Source: Tanypteryx hageni
Taxonomy: Eukaryota > Arthropoda > Insecta > Odonata > Petaluridae
Assembly: GCA_028673005.1 (NCBI GenBank)
Contig: CM054114.1
Location: 12,493,108-12,557,107 of the forward strand
Length of the DNA: 64,000 nt
Direction of reading: 5' to 3'
Shown in pieces: positions 22,555-35,496 of the stretch. How positions within the stretch are numbered: the first letter of the stretch is position 1; every line of letters starts with the position of its first letter. A program made the position numbers and the translations under genes. Under the pieces are notes generated by a model. The model made no database searches and was not told the origin of the DNA. It saw only the letters and a program-made list of their open reading frames with translations.

Positions 22555-25290
22555 TCACATAAGCGGCGGTTGGTGTGCTGGTAGAATGCTCACGGTGTGA
22601 GCGTTTGGGCCATCTTGGACACTTGGCCTCCTCTTCTGCGGGGGGAGATCCTCTTCTGCGCCAATCGATGAACGCGGGCGCTTATGTTTGTCCCAGGGGA
22701 GCGGTCTCGCATCCGCTATGTGGTGGAGATGCTCCGTCGACCTTCCTGCTGTTTTCTCCCAAAATCTGGTGGCCTGTAGTTTCATGGCCTCCCTGGCGGT
22801 CGGGAGGGAAAGCCACTGGTATAAGTCCTTCACGTTCCGTATTCTCCTCGCAATGGTGCGCAAGCAGGCGCGTTCAGCGGAGCTGAGATGGAAGTGGCCG
22901 GCAGATGTGAGGCGGCCGCTCCATGCTGGTGAGGCATAAGTCAGTGCAGGAAAGATGATGGCCCTGTAGATGTGTAGTCTTCTACGAAGCGGGATGTTTG
23001 CGTTGCGCAAAAGCGGTGCGAGGCCAAGTTCTGCGCCGAGGGCCCTATGCGCTACCCGCCTGGCGTGTTTCTCGAAGGAGAGCCACTAATCAAGTGTCAC
23101 TCCCCAGATAGGTGACGTCCTCCATCCACCCAGCCTGCTGGTCGGCGACAAGTATGCCATCCGGGTCCTGCAGTGGTGAGACGGAGAAGATGATTGTCTG
23201 AGTCTTCCTAGGGTTCACTTCAAGTTTGGCAGCATCAAACCAGGCAAGAAGGGTATCTGTGGAGCGCTGAAGGTACTCCGCCGCCTTGGACTTGTCCCAT
23301 GACCTGCAGAGGATCGCCGCATCGTCCGCGTAGAGTGCAACTATTGTGTTCCATCCCAGGTCTACCGGCAGGTCTGCGGTGTAAATGTTGTAAAGGGTAG
23401 GACCCAAAACCGAGCCCTGCGGTACCCCGGAGGGGATGGTGTGTGGTACTGAGTCGGCACCATGCCATTTAACGTAAAAGGTCCTGCCCCCCAGGTAGCT
23501 GGTGATGATCCTCTGCTGCCAGGATGGAAAGCCGAGGGAATGCAGCTTCCGAAGCAGGCCGTGATGCCACATCCTGTCAAAAGCTTTGGTGATATCAAAC
23601 AGGGCTGCTGCAACGTGCTGTTTATTGTTAAAAACCTCGGTGATATAGTTGCAGACCCTGGCCAGCTGATGGGTTGTGGTGTGCTCTGCTCTGAAGCCGA
23701 ACTGCTGGGTTGGGAGGATGGAATTCTCCTCCAAGAATTGGTGTAGGTATGGTAGCAGCAGGCGTTCAAAAAGTTTCCCCAATCCATCCAGCAGGGAGAT
23801 GGGGCGATACTTTGTTGGATCTCCGGAAGCCTTCCCCTTCGGTAGGCAGACGACCGCCGCTTTCTTCCAGCTGGTAGGAAACTGGCCAAGTTGGAGACAG
23901 GTGGTAAACAGAAAGACAAGCCAGGTGCCAAAGGCTTTCGGCATCTGTTGAAGGACCTCGTTCTTCAAGCCATCTGGGCTCGGGGCTTTCCTGGAGCGCA
24001 GAGGCTTGAGGGCTGTTCCGATGTCTTTGGTGTTGAAGACCTGGGAGGGAATGCCATCGGTAGCGGTGGTGTCTGGCATACTGGAGTTTGCATCCGTAGC
24101 TGCATTCTGGAAGACGGTCTCAAGGTAAGAGGCCATGAGCTCGCCTTTGTCTCCCGATGTGATGACCGTGTTGCAATTCCGCCGTAGTGGGGGATCGTAA
24201 GGCTGATCCGTACGCAAGGCCTTCGCCATTCTTCAAATGGAGCCGTCCTCGATGGATAGGGATGCCAGCCTCTTGTTCCAGGCGGTGCGGCGGTGGTCTC
24301 GAATGTCGTTCCGGATGTCTCTTTCCATGCGGCGAAGTTGGCATCGGAGGACCGGATCTCCAGTGGACTGAAAACAGCGGCGAACCCGGTTCTTTGCAGC
24401 TATCAGCAAACGGATGCGAGCAGGAAGCTCGAGGTACGATGGGGCGCTGCGCGTCCGGCGAGGGATGGTCTCCTCGGCAGCTGCGGTAATTTGTTAGTCA
24501 GCATCCGGACGCAGTCGTCCGCTTCGTCCGCCGTGGTGATGGTTGGGAGTTGACCCGGCAAGCTGTCTGTCAAGGTGCGGCGGAAGTCCTCCCATCTGGC
24601 TCTGCCGAGGTCCTGAGCAGCTATCGCTGGAAGAACGAGAGGTCTGTCTTCAAGGTATGCCACAATGGGGTTGTGGTCGCTGCGAAGAGATGCCACTGAC
24701 GTCACATGAATGGACGTTCTCAGGCCGCTGGAGATGAAAAAGTTCAGGACATTTCCCTCGCCCGCGTTGGAGTAGTGCGTCGGCTGCAGTGGACCGGCGA
24801 TGGTAAGGCCGGAAGCATCCGCCCAGTTCCGAAGTTGTCTCCCACGCCTGTTCTCGTTCTTGGAGTTCAAGGTGGGATGCTTTTCGTTGAAATCGCCACC
24901 AAGTAAAATTGGGTGGCCTAGTTTGACAAGGTCGTCCAAGTCTTCCGAATGGAAGGGGCGCGATGGGGAAATGTAGCAGGAGACCAGCGTCACGAAGCCC
25001 TTGGATGTCTTCAATAGGACCGCTGTTGCCTCAGCAGAACGAAGATTCGGGAGTGGTATCTCCGCAGCCTCATGGTCGTCCCTGACGATAATAGCAGTTC
25101 CTCCGGATGCCCTTGCGTTAGGTAAAACTGTTCTGTCTGTCCGAAAGATTTTGCAGCCCGGTATAGTCCATTTGGTCTTGGGATGAAGGTGAGTTTCCTG
25201 GAGAAGAGCAGCAGCAATGCCGTGTCTCCTGAGGAAGCCCAGCAACTCGGATTATTTACCCTTGATGTCCCCTCATGCATTCCAGGAGGC
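22555..25290 (-). pseudogene. LINE ORF2: endonuclease + reverse transcriptase, broken
   Basis: Endonuclease block (25290-24403): residues from the 25245 start include QETH at 16-19, GGDFN at 116-120 and SDHNP at 189-193. A GNVLNFF stretch stands where DVLD is usual, so a catalytic-region Asp may be lost. Reverse transcriptase block (24229-23090): KAPSPDGL at 81-88, FDITKAFD at 211-218, GVPQGSVLGP at 268-277 and YADD at 300-303. The C-terminal thumb and tail block is 23010-22555. Breaks are in-frame stops at 25273-25275 and 25252-25254 in the endonuclease N-terminus, a frameshift near 24430, a TGA at 24233-24235 just before the RT, and a stop with frameshift near 23085-23095. No RNase H domain was seen. 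The protein would copy element RNA at nicked chromosomal DNA, but this copy cannot. Confidence 0.9.
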
Positions 25291-25315
25291 GAATGCCGTA
25301 AATGGCTTCCGCTTC

Positions 25316-26972
25316 CTACGGTTGAATGTGAAGCAAAGAGGTAAGGTGGGTTAGGAGACCCTGGAGCAATGCGGATTGCTGCTGCAGTTGTTGCTGCATT
25401 GCCAGGGTTGCTGTTGTGAGGGACTGGATGGCTTCCAGATGTCCTGCTGGTGTCGACTGGCTGGGGTTGGCGACCAGTGGAGCCGTGGGAGTCGCTGAGG
25501 AGCGAATCTCTTGACGGCGCTGTCGTAGTTTGAGGAGCGGAATTCTCAGCTCCTCTGGGGTATCTTGGCGAGTCGGTTGGAGTTGTGGAAGCGCTGGAAA
25601 AGAGCCGGCATCCACTGGAGAGGCAGACGGAATGGAAATTCTCGTCCTTGGGGTAGGTTTCTGCCTCGGCTGCGGTCTCTTGACATTTCCATGGCCCCGG
25701 TCATTCTACCTCCCAAGGGTTGGGGTGAGGGCGGACAAGTGGGCTGCTGGAAGTAAGGCTGGAGGAGCTGTTCGTTGACGGCGAGCTGGCATCGTCCTGG
25801 AAGCCGACTGTCGCTGTCTCTCCTGTATGAGCTTCTGCTCCTTCTGCATTACTGGGCAGGTGGAGGAGAAGGCGGTGTGTTCCGCACCACAGTTGCAGCA
25901 CCTACATGGCTGCTCCCGTGGTTTGGTGCAGGTAAGCCCGGGATGAGGTTCGGCACATTTGTAGCATCGCGGGGCGGCGGTGCAACGTAGGGATGAGTGG
26001 CCTACTCGGCTGCAATTATAGCAGACCTGCGGGCGTTGGTGATGGTAGAGGCAGACTCTCGCCTTTACGTTGCCGATGTACCGGATGCGAGTGATCCGCT
26101 TCATAGGCCACTCGGGAGTCAAGATCACCGCGGCGACAAAGAGAGCTGAAGGTTTCCTCTGGGGCTCCTGCTTCTGCAGATGACGCAGTGGACCCATGTA
26201 GGTTGCGAACAGTCTTGACCAGGATTCCCATCCCGTCAAGGTCCGCCAGATTTTCTGCCGGGTCGTCCTCTGGATCGAACCCATGGATGAAGAAACTGGT
26301 AATCTTGACGTCCTTCTCGTTGCGGGAAGAAATCTGCGCTTGATGCTGCAGTAGGAGATTCCTGGCCTCCCTTTAGGCTTCAAGAGAAGGTGATGCGGAC
26401 CGCTACTTTTTCCCTCGTCTGGGAAAGGAGAAAGCCCTGATCACTCACGCCGGAGTGATGAGTGATGGTCGCTTGGAAGGCTTGCGGCTGGGTGCGGCAG
26501 CCGAGGTCTCCATGTCCTCCGCGGAGTCTGCTGCTGGCTGTTGTGTCTCGCTAGCACCTTGCGGGTCAGCCTGCAGTAACGGTGCGTAGCGGTTGGAAGT
26601 CGTAATCGGGCTGGCGGATTCCAGCTCGGAGGTCTTCTGCCGCTTCAGTAGAGCTTCTTCCGCTGTTAGGAAGGCAGCTGGACGCCTCTTGGATTCCACT
26701 GGTTGGAAGGTGGACGTAGAAGGAGTAGAGGGAGCATCGGAGTGCTCGGCAGGTGTTGGAGCGTGTTGCTGGCTCTGAGAAGAGCCAGAGCAAACCGATG
26801 GTGCTGATGGTACTTTGCCCTGAAAAGGACCGTTTTTGTCCTCCGAGGAGGCGCTCTTCGGCGAGATGGAAGAAGCCGGAGTCCCGCTGGTCGTTCCTGC
26901 GCCGGTGGAAAAGCAGGAGCTATTCTTGGGCTTTCCCGTCGTCCCCTCTCGCCCTGCAGTAGTTTTCCCCAT
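25316..26972 (-). pseudogene. LINE ORF1 (gag-like, zinc-knuckle protein), broken
   Basis: The ATG at 26972 opens a Ser/Pro/Thr-rich N-terminal region that ends at a stop at 26445. A following segment in the same frame (26360-26190) reads on through GFDPEDDP. The reading then shifts to the frame that carries three C2HC zinc knuckles, CYNCSRVGHSSLRC, CYKCAEPHPGLTC and CCNCGAEHTAFSSTC (about 26060-25850). A TAG at 25706-25708 interrupts this frame, after which a Gln-rich C-terminus runs to 25316. The knuckle spacing is that of Jockey/R1-type ORF1, an RNA-binding protein that packages element RNA. At least two stops and one frameshift disable it. Confidence 0.85.
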
Positions 26973-27123
26973 GGGGAAGAGGTCTCGTGGTGTCGCTTCA
27001 AAAAGGAGGGAAGGTGAGACTCGTTTAATCGTCTGGGCCAGCGTCTCCTTTCCCAGACAAATAAGTAATACAACTGCTCTGGTAAGATTTCACAATTTGT
27101 TGTCTTACGGCGAATAGTGAGTC

Positions 27124-29225
27124 AAAATTTGTGAACTACAATTAGTAAAATAATGATATGGGACCATAGGGTGGCTAATGGCACTAAATAGATGAAATAA
27201 TCTAAGCAGAGAAATGGCAGTAGTCCTTCAATATGATTGCGAAAACTTAATGTACTTGACATCAGCCCAGGCGGGCCCTAATGGCAGTTCATACCTGGAA
27301 AAAGACGGTCATTTGATGAATAATAACCCTTAAGCGGAACATTCTTTAGTGTTATAGTAACGAGGCGATAATTTTTGGTGTTAGTCAGAGCGCCATTCAA
27401 CCTTGAGAATTTTGAAATACGGTGTCATTTGATTCAGAGTCAATCCTTTTAAAGATTGTCAACAAATCATCGAGCTTAGGTACGACTTCAGTGCTATCAC
27501 CCAGTAAACCTCCCCCAAGTTTTCGGAAGATTTAGTTGAAAATAATGCCCATTGCTCTCCTTGTTTCACTTGGCAAATATTTCACGATAAAAATATAAGT
27601 ATGAGAAGAAATTGCCAATTTTTATCTGCATCTTAGGTCTGTATAGACCACTTGTTTTGGACTTAACGGTGTTTACGGAAAGAATTCACCAATTGCCGTG
27701 GGAACTAAATGCCAACAGATGAAAAGGTCATTGTGAAAGTAGATTTGGCACAGTGACAGAGAATTTCTAAACGTGAGGCATATATATCCAGATAATGTGT
27801 GTTGCAAAACATTTTCTAAGCGGCTGAATATGGATTCATTTCAACATGAAATCACCTTGAAAACTGCTAACATGACGTGATATTAAAAATAGTTTGCAGT
27901 ATTCCTTCATTAATAATCCTATACTTTTTCAACCCTTGCTAGAATAATTATCACACATGAAAACATTTCAGTAGAGAAATAAGAAGTCATTCATATTTTT
28001 TTAATATTTTATTTTATAATTAATTTAGAGATTTTTAATAGTGGAAAGTCGAAGATAAAATTTTAATTGGATAATAAAAAGAAAACTAAAATAATTTTAC
28101 ACAGATAATATCTTAATTCAGGAATGTATATGCAATTATGAGATCAGGACAAAAAAGTCAATATAATATGAGGCTTATATGAAAAGGCGAAAATTTATGA
28201 CAGCGAGTATGGATGATTATTTTCAAAAGCGTATTCATTAGTGGGAACGTTAATATGAGCAGCAAAATATGTTTACGTGGGTGTAAGAGGCGGACTACGA
28301 CCTAAGAATAGATATGCAGATTAAAAGCTTCCGTGGGTAGAGCTAGTGAAAATTACTTGAAATAAGAGGCAAACAAATGAGGGAGTTTATGCACAGGATC
28401 TTAGTTGGAGTCACTTTGCTGAGCAAGTAGAGTGGATAATATTAGCGCGTTTTTCTTCTGTTATTAAATTCGGTAATATTTTGTGTTTTATTTCGCTAGA
28501 GTTCTACCTATAACGTCATTGGCTAAGGAGAATTTGGATTTTGATCATCTGTTATATGAGTCAATTTAGCTTATCTTAATTTTTATGTGGTTATACCACC
28601 CCATAGTTATTCGGTCACCAGAACCTCGTTTTTAAGTGGCATCAAAGTGAAAATATGCACTTAAAATTTCATCTTTCCATCTTTTATACCTTAGAAGATA
28701 TTTTTTTTAAATTGACTCAAATATAAATAAAATCAGACAGACTTTTAAAAGCGCACTTATATATCAATGGATTACGTTTTGAAATGCTACGGACTGTTAG
28801 AGGTTTTCATAAAAATATTTAAAAAGAGGCAAAGAGGAAGGAAGATAAAAACAGCATTGGATATTTTAAGAGAAGAGTGTGCTAAAGAGAAGATGAAGGG
28901 ATGAGCTTTATATCGGGAGGATTTGTTAAGGAAACCAATAGACTGTCGAGTGGTAGAAAAAATTGATTTGATATAGGCACATAAAATAAATTGACCCCTA
29001 TGAATATTTATGCATTATTGATCCAATCCCAAAAAATACATTCATTCGGTGTATCATTTCCCTCTAAAAATATTCCTCTGATTTTTTAATGAAAATTTAA
29101 TCGCACTTTTATTTATTTAGCGTCATGTTGATGAATTGCCTCTAGAATTATTAACTTGGCCTTGATGGCGCGTACTTGTTTATCATTAATGCTTTCGCGT
29201 TGGGATAAATTCATAACCTTTGGAT
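27124..29225. other. AT-rich intergenic DNA, nothing recognised
   Basis: No open frame of note, no tRNA and no inverted or direct repeat were found by reading in this 2.1 kb. Confidence 0.5.
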
Positions 29226-29228
29226 TTT

Positions 29229-29690
29229 TTATTTAACGCGATCACTTTCGCTTGTATCGTGTTGCGACATATTTTCGACGAATTCCCGATAGCCGTTGGG
29301 AATGACGCAGATGCAGCCTGGATATGACAAATGCTTCCAGTCGTCGCGATGTTGCATTTTCCTCCCGGATATTTCCGATATCTGCGTGACGAACAGGAAC
29401 GCGGTATTTACTCTCGACGCGGGGCGTGAAGGAGAACGGGAAGGGGCGAGAGAGGGGTTGGGGAGAGGGAAGGGAGTGCAAGAGGGGGGCAAGAGGGTTG
29501 GGGGGTTTCAGGAAGGGGTTGAGATTGATGCTTTCGTGTCGCCGCCCAATGCGAGGAGATAAGTTAATCGAGGGTGATCGTGCGAATGAAGCGACTATCT
29601 CTGGACATCTTGCCAGAGACTGCGAAAAACGCAAGCGCCGACTCTTAACTTGTCGTACCCTACTTGGTGATGTATATATAATAATTTAGA
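29229..29690. other. GC-richer patch with overlapping open frames, no gene supported
   Basis: Frames are open on both strands (29229-29634 minus, 29296-29689 plus), including a purine-rich stretch at 29425-29520. No domain was recognised. A small exon cannot be excluded, but nothing decides a strand. Confidence 0.3.
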
Positions 29691-29973
29691 TTTTTTACGT
29701 GTGTAAAAAAGAATAAAACAATTTAAAATAGGTCTTGGCTGTGCAAGTTTACGCCCTTATGGCAGTGGCTCTCACCCTGTGGTCGGCGGACTTGCTGTAA
29801 GTGTACCGCGTCGGTGAATGTAAAGCGAAATTTAAAATGCAGAAGTGGTTGTAGTAAAGGTTAGACCTTAGCGGGGGTGCAAAAGACTTAGTTGCTGGAA
29901 ACGGAAAGTTGACTTCAAACGCAAAAGTGCAATTTGAATTATGGCTATAATTTTTCCTTAGTGAATGGTTATA

Positions 29974-30278
29974 CACATATCCCTCGATTTACACGGTACT
30001 TAATGTACACGGTACTTAATGTACTGATTTCTCTATCATTACTTCTGAGTTCAAATTTCTTTTTTATTTAATGTGAAGGTAGACTTATATAATGTTTATA
30101 TTATTATTACATCCAAATTCAAATTTCTGATAAATATAAACTTATAAATCAAATTTCCAAAATTTGCTCTATTTTAAAATAAATAGGAACCTAACCCTCA
30201 ATTTGATATGAAGTGATAGTTTTGATTTACACGTCGATTTTCGAGAACGCATACCCCATGTAAATCGAGAGATGGGTG
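29974..30278. mobile_element. pogo/Tigger-like MITE, 305 bp
   Basis: The ends CACATATCCCTCGATTTACA and the complement CACCCATCTCTCGATTTACA are inverted repeats, flanked by TA on both sides (29972-29973 and 30279-30280). The CCTCGATTTACRCGG core and the internal GCGTTCTCGAAAATCGACGT stretch resemble Tigger-family ends. A 16 bp phrase, ACACGGTACTTAATGT, is duplicated in tandem near the left end. It is non-coding. Confidence 0.75.
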
Positions 30279-30835
30279 TATTACACAGCAATCGCCCAGC
30301 CAACGACTTTTCGCAAGATGGCATTTCCCCGTTACGATGATAGAACAGAATGAATCCTTTTCGCATTTGCGACGCGGATGATTCGCGGTTACGACGCCTT
30401 CGCCCGTGTCATTCGCGTAATTAAAAAAAACATTCGTCGCTCGTCGTCCGCCTACGTTAGTAGTTCGTATTACGGATTCAGTTCCTTCCGCTGTTGTTGC
30501 ACAGAAAAGCGTTAATCGTATTCTTTTTGATTTCGCGTTAATCAAGAACGTTTCACCAGCATTCGTCTTTTAATACATTCGCCTTCATGAAAATTGTAAA
30601 CCAAAATTAATCCCACAACTACCTACATTTCAACGTGAGAAGATACGTATTTCTGTCATAGTAAACAAGTTTTTTTGCAGAATTTATCGATTTTGTCAGT
30701 ATAAAATGAAAAAATGCGTACAAAATAATGAATATACGTCAGCGAATAAGAACAAGAACGGAAAGGTGTACTCCATGTCGGAGTACACAGAGTTTCCAAA
30801 TGCATTCTTTGTGATCGGCAAATTTTAGTAGAACT

Positions 30836-30905
30836 CCCCAATACCAAATTCATCCAAATAGGTCCAGCGGTTCTGGAGTTTAAACATACGGACGTACGGA
30901 CGGAA
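30836..30905 (+). repeat. Third copy of the CCAAATT...ACGGAC module
   Basis: AATACCAAATTCATCCAAATAGGTCCAGCGGTTCTGGAGTTT is followed by ACGGACGTACGGACGG. This has the same layout as the ends of repeat X at about 11747-11825 and 38724-38798. It is a common 3' joint of arthropod repeats, here without a recognisable body. Confidence 0.5.
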
Positions 30906-31059
30906 ACGATCTCCTCTATATGCGTTCATTTCGTTAAATTCGTGCAAAGAATTCATAAAAAACCTCAAATTAAAACTGGTACTTGCACTTCTTAATAATC
31001 TGACACTGTATACGCTAGCAAACAAAATAGAGGAAAATGACAGAATAGACATCCATTTA

Positions 31060-31969
31060 GTAAAAGTTGATATTTAAATGACAATGTCAGGAATACGATA
31101 TTGCAGTTTTCGATTCAAAAGGAAAATCAAAATCGTAGGGGAATGTATGTATTCAGCGGAATCAGCTCAGGATCGAATACGGATGAGGGAGAAGTGTCAA
31201 AAATGAAGTGAAACACATACGAGAATTTTTGGATTCAGGGTCGCCCTGGCGGAAATTCTCGGAAGCTTAAAGGCGTCGTGAACCAAAGGGGAACAGATGG
31301 CATATCTCTATACAGTTTAATTAGGCTCGTCTTTAAAGAAAACAATCATAACTCGTCCTATTCACGTCTCGTGCTTCGAACATTGCCTGTAATTCGCGTG
31401 AATCTAAGCCACATGCATAAATATGAGATTTTGTGTTTACAAAATTGGCGTTCCTAATTATTCACTTTGATTGTTTGCGCATTGGAGAAAATTCAGTCGC
31501 GAAATTTTTCGTCCTTTTTACTCTATTCGTCCATTGAAAGATGTATTCCATCCGCTCTGTTTGTATTCTATCATTATAAGCAGGTCATATTTATGTGACA
31601 TTACAGTCTGTTTTTATTTAAAATCTGTTTATGAAATATTTTAAACATTCCTTAGCTTTAAATAGTTTCCCTATCTTCGCCGTTGATGAGTGATTAATAG
31701 AAAGAGAACTGTTTTTGGGATGTTGGACTAGTTGAAACATTCATTGTTTTAATACTGAATAAGTCCTATTGCTTGCAATTTCGATGTAACAATGAAAAAG
31801 ACCAAAAAACATTAAATTTTACAGGCAATATTTATTTTATTGGACAGGTTCAAAAAAGCCCTATTGTTTTTTGATATAAATAAACGAACCATGTTATAAA
31901 ATAGCAATAAAAATAGCTTTCCGTCTTTCTTCTCATTTATTAATTTCACGGCATAAAATACGACTTGTG

Positions 31970-32022
<53 letters not shown>

Positions 32023-33470
32023 TCTTCCACACCCGTGCCTCTCATTTCCCATTTAACAGCGTTACCCTATTTGAAAAGCATAGGACCCAATTCCTTGGTA
32101 TCAGAATTCTTCATATTTAACATCTTAAAAAAAAAAGTTTTTTCCTGAGAATGAACGAATTTTTGTGCTAATTAAACACGTCTTCGGACTCTCTCTTCGA
32201 GAAAATATACTTCGTTCTTTTGGCTGTACAACTGTTCTAGTCTCAACTTCGTACCTTTATTCTAATTAATTTAAAAAAGCAATGGGGACCCATTTCTTAT
32301 GGGAAAATTTTTATAGTATAAAATTAATTACCACATAACTAATTCATATTTTAAGATATTTAGATTTTTACTGCTACTTCTGCGTTAACATCTAAACATC
32401 TATTACTTCCACACAGGTGTGACTCATACATGCACGCAGCTACACAACAAAATTAATAAATAGGATAACGTAATTGATATTCTATTATAAATAGCTTCTT
32501 ACATAAGGGTAGCAAAGAAAAAGGAGATTTACTTTAAACCTTAAGATACTTCAAGAGGGGCTTACGTATCTGAAATTTTGCATGTACATATTTGGGTAGA
32601 ACCGACGGAAAAATTCCATTATACTAAACATTTTCATTTTTAGAGAAGTTTTTCTGACTCCATTGTTCAATTTCTACACCACAAGAAAAGCATGGAAATC
32701 AGTGCAAGACTTATAAAATTACATGTTTAAATTTGTGAAATTTGGTATACGAACTTGGCACATCGACAATTTATAACTGAAAGAATGAAGTAAAATTGTT
32801 TTAATACGAAATTAAAATCCGTGCCGAATTGATGAATATTCATGTTTTAATCAGATATTGGTAATTTTCCGTTTTTCAACAATGAAACTATAACATGCCA
32901 TGTCGGTATTTGCAGAGATTAATCGCGAGGATTAGTCGCTGGCAGATGTTGGGAAATTTAGCAATACTCAAAATTAAAGCAAAAATTTGTTGATGCGTTC
33001 TTAGAAGTTGATGCTTTTCGTAGTCTAAAAAACTACCCCGTTTTTTCCAAAATATCGCCTATTTAAATGTCGGTTGCAATGCGCTGACTTTCGCTATGAT
33101 TGCCAACGAATTACGAGTTATGTAAAACGTGCAACTAACAGCGGAAATAGCTACGATCGTTGTTTCAGCATTATGAGTTTCCCGCAATTTTATAATGTCG
33201 CTCGGATAAATCGCGTTATTGAGATTTGCCTGAATGACTCTTTATTGATGCAAAGGTTAACATGTTTCAGGTATAACAAAAAATGTTTAAAAAATTAAGA
33301 TTTGTTTTATATATTACTTCTCCTTGATTGTTGAAAATATAAATTCATTTACGTAATTAAAATAAAAATATTTGTATATTGGTCTGGGAAAATGATTCTC
33401 GAGTACTTGCACCAAATTCGTACGAGAACGAGTGATAAATCTTTACCAGCGGTCGCCGCAAAATGGTTCT
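31060..33470. other. AT-rich intergenic DNA with one CT microsatellite
   Basis: Apart from the microsatellite at 31973-32018 nothing was recognised. Small frames (for example 33074-33298) are unremarkable. Confidence 0.45.
31973..32018 (+). repeat. (CT)n microsatellite, 23 units
   Basis: An uninterrupted CT dinucleotide run of 46 bp. Confidence 0.95.
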
Positions 33471-33477
33471 GCTTTGA

Positions 33478-33660
33478 TTGAATGAAAATGGATCGGAGAT
33501 GGAGAAAGGATTAGAATGCGCACTGGCGGACATTTTCGATGGTGGTGAGTCTAGTGACGAGCAGACTAATTTGAAAAAAAGTCGCCGCAAATATGTAGTA
33601 GTGAATGAAAAAATTGAGATCATAGAAGTGATCCATTCCATCGCTGCGGACCCGTCTTAA
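33478..33660 (+). other. Uncharacterised 60-codon frame, possible pogo-type HTH fragment
   Basis: The frame has an acidic stretch (DIFDGGESSDEQ) and then SRRKYVVVNEKIEIIEVIHS. The second part loosely resembles the start of a CENP-B/pogo helix-turn-helix, where a basic run precedes EKxEII. The frame ends soon after, and no TIR or downstream transposase sequence was found. It could be a transposase trace, an exon or chance. Confidence 0.2.
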
Positions 33661-33859
33661 CAAAACCAACCTCACAATTATATGGAGTGCGTTCACCACT
33701 TCCTGAGGTTTCCAAATTTAAATTGTTTCTCGAGGCGGCCTGGAAATTAGGGTCATCTCTCCCCTTGATCCCGACGCCTCTTTCTCCTCGCCGTTCTTAC
33801 TCTCTCTACTTCCCGTTCCTCTCCATCTATACCCTACCCAACATACCCTCCAACTACAC

Positions 33860-34830
33860 CCCTCCTATTCTCATCCCTCACCCTTCTATACCCCCTCCCT
33901 CTCTAACCCCCCTGCCTATCCCCCCTGCCGTTCCCCCCTCCCTCTCCCACCTCCGTCTACCCCCTCCCTAACCCTCCCCCCTCCCTCTTCCACCCTCCCT
34001 CTTCCCCCTCCTTCCCCCATCCTCCCATCCCCTCCCTCTCCCACCTCACTCTCCTCCCCTCTTTATCCCCCTCACTCTCCCCCTCACTCCTCCCACCTCC
34101 GTCTCCCCCTCCCTATCTATCCTCCCCCTTTTCTCTCCCCCTCCCTTTCCCCCTCCCTCTCCCCCCTCACTCCCCCTCACTCTCTCCCTCGCTCTCTCCC
34201 TCGCTCTCCCCCTCGTTCTCCCCCCCTCACTCCTCCCCCTCACTCTCCACCCTCACTCTCCCCCTCACTCTCCACCTCACTCTCCCCCTCACTCTCCCAG
34301 CTTTCTCTCCCACCTACTTCTCCACCTCCCTCTTCCCTCTCCCTCTCACCCTCCCACTCTCCCTCTCACCCTCCCCCTCTCCCTTCCCCTCTCCCTCTCC
34401 CACTCCCCCTCCCTCTCCCACTCCCACTCCCCCTCCCCCTCCCCTTCTCCCTACCACTCTTCCCTCCCCTTCCCTCCTCACTCTCCCCCTCACTCTCCCA
34501 GCTCCCTCTCCCAGCTCCCTCTCCCACCTACTTCTCCACCTCCCTCTCCCCTCTCCCTCTCACCCTCACCCTCTCCCTTCCCCCTCCCCCCTCTCCCTAC
34601 CCCTCTTCCCTCCCCTTCCCTCCTCACTCTCCAGCTCACACTCCACCTCAATCTTCTCCCTCATTCTCCCTCTCACTCTCCCTCCTCACTCTCCCCCATC
34701 AATCTCCACCCTCACTCTCCCACCTCCCTCTCCCCCCATCTCCGCCTCCCTTTCCCCCTCTTCCTCCCCCCTTCCTCCCCCTTCCTCTCCCCCTTCCTCT
34801 CCCCCCTCCCTCTTCCCTTCCCATCCCACT
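33860..34830 (+). repeat. Long polypyrimidine tract, CTCTCCC(C/A)CT type (~970 bp)
   Basis: Nearly all C and T on the plus strand, with recurrent CTCCCCCTCACTCTCC and CTCCCTCTCCC phrases. Blocks such as CCCAGCTCCCTCTCCCACCT recur, including a longer duplicated block around 34300 and 34500. The tract is flanked by ordinary sequence, and there are no plausible genes. Confidence 0.9.
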
Positions 34831-35496
34831 CGCCATCTTTTTTCCTCATCAGAGGCTGACGTATCTCACTGCGCTTTCGCGGGGCTCGTCCTGACCTCAA
34901 TTAATTCGTCTCTTTCTCCCGCGCGTGGCATCGATCCCCGGCCTCCTCTCACCCGTGAATCTTATCCGCCTGCCGAACGGGAACTTTGTTCCTCGGACGC
35001 ATGAAACGTTAGGTTTTCACGGAAATTGCAGACGCCGCGCGCCGGCGTCTGAATTAGGGTAATTGTGTCGACGGCTGCTAAAACAGAAGGTAGTCTTTGG
35101 CCAGAAAATTGACGAACGAGTAAAACATTCTGCGATTTTATTAAGCTAAACTTTGTTTATTCAAGCTTACAAGCAAAATGAGAAAGATTCGTTAAAAATG
35201 ATTTGCAGAAATTTCAAGTTTCTACATTTGCACCATAAATGTAATACATATTTATTTAATAAGGAATTATTCCAGAGAGATTGAGGATTCATTTTCGGAA
35301 TTAAATCAGTAGATAAGAAACCATATTCATTCACATCTAATTCAAATATTTCCTTGCTGAATAGGCGAAAGTATTTGGAACACTATAAGGGCTTCAGTTT
35401 CCTTTTAATCGTGGGAGATCAACAGAATGAATTAGAATCGGGTTTACTACTGAAAGTATGTAGTTCGCACTGAAAGCACGTAAAAGATTCATCTAG

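Larger units (their letters stand above)
22476..27111 (-). mobile_element. Jockey-like non-LTR retrotransposon, ~4.6 kb, near full length, inactive
   Basis: A two-ORF non-LTR element lies on the minus strand: ORF1 with zinc knuckles, then ORF2 with an apurinic-type endonuclease and reverse transcriptase. GAATAGTGAGTC (12 bp) occurs at 22464-22475 and 27112-27123, just outside both coding ends, and is the best candidate target duplication. That sets the boundaries used here. No poly-A tail is visible at the 3' boundary, although a short T7 run on the plus strand lies at 22425-22431, so the 3' edge could be slightly further left. Jockey is favoured over CR1 from the YADD box context and the three-knuckle ORF1. 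The GC content is well above the surrounding DNA. Confidence 0.88.
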
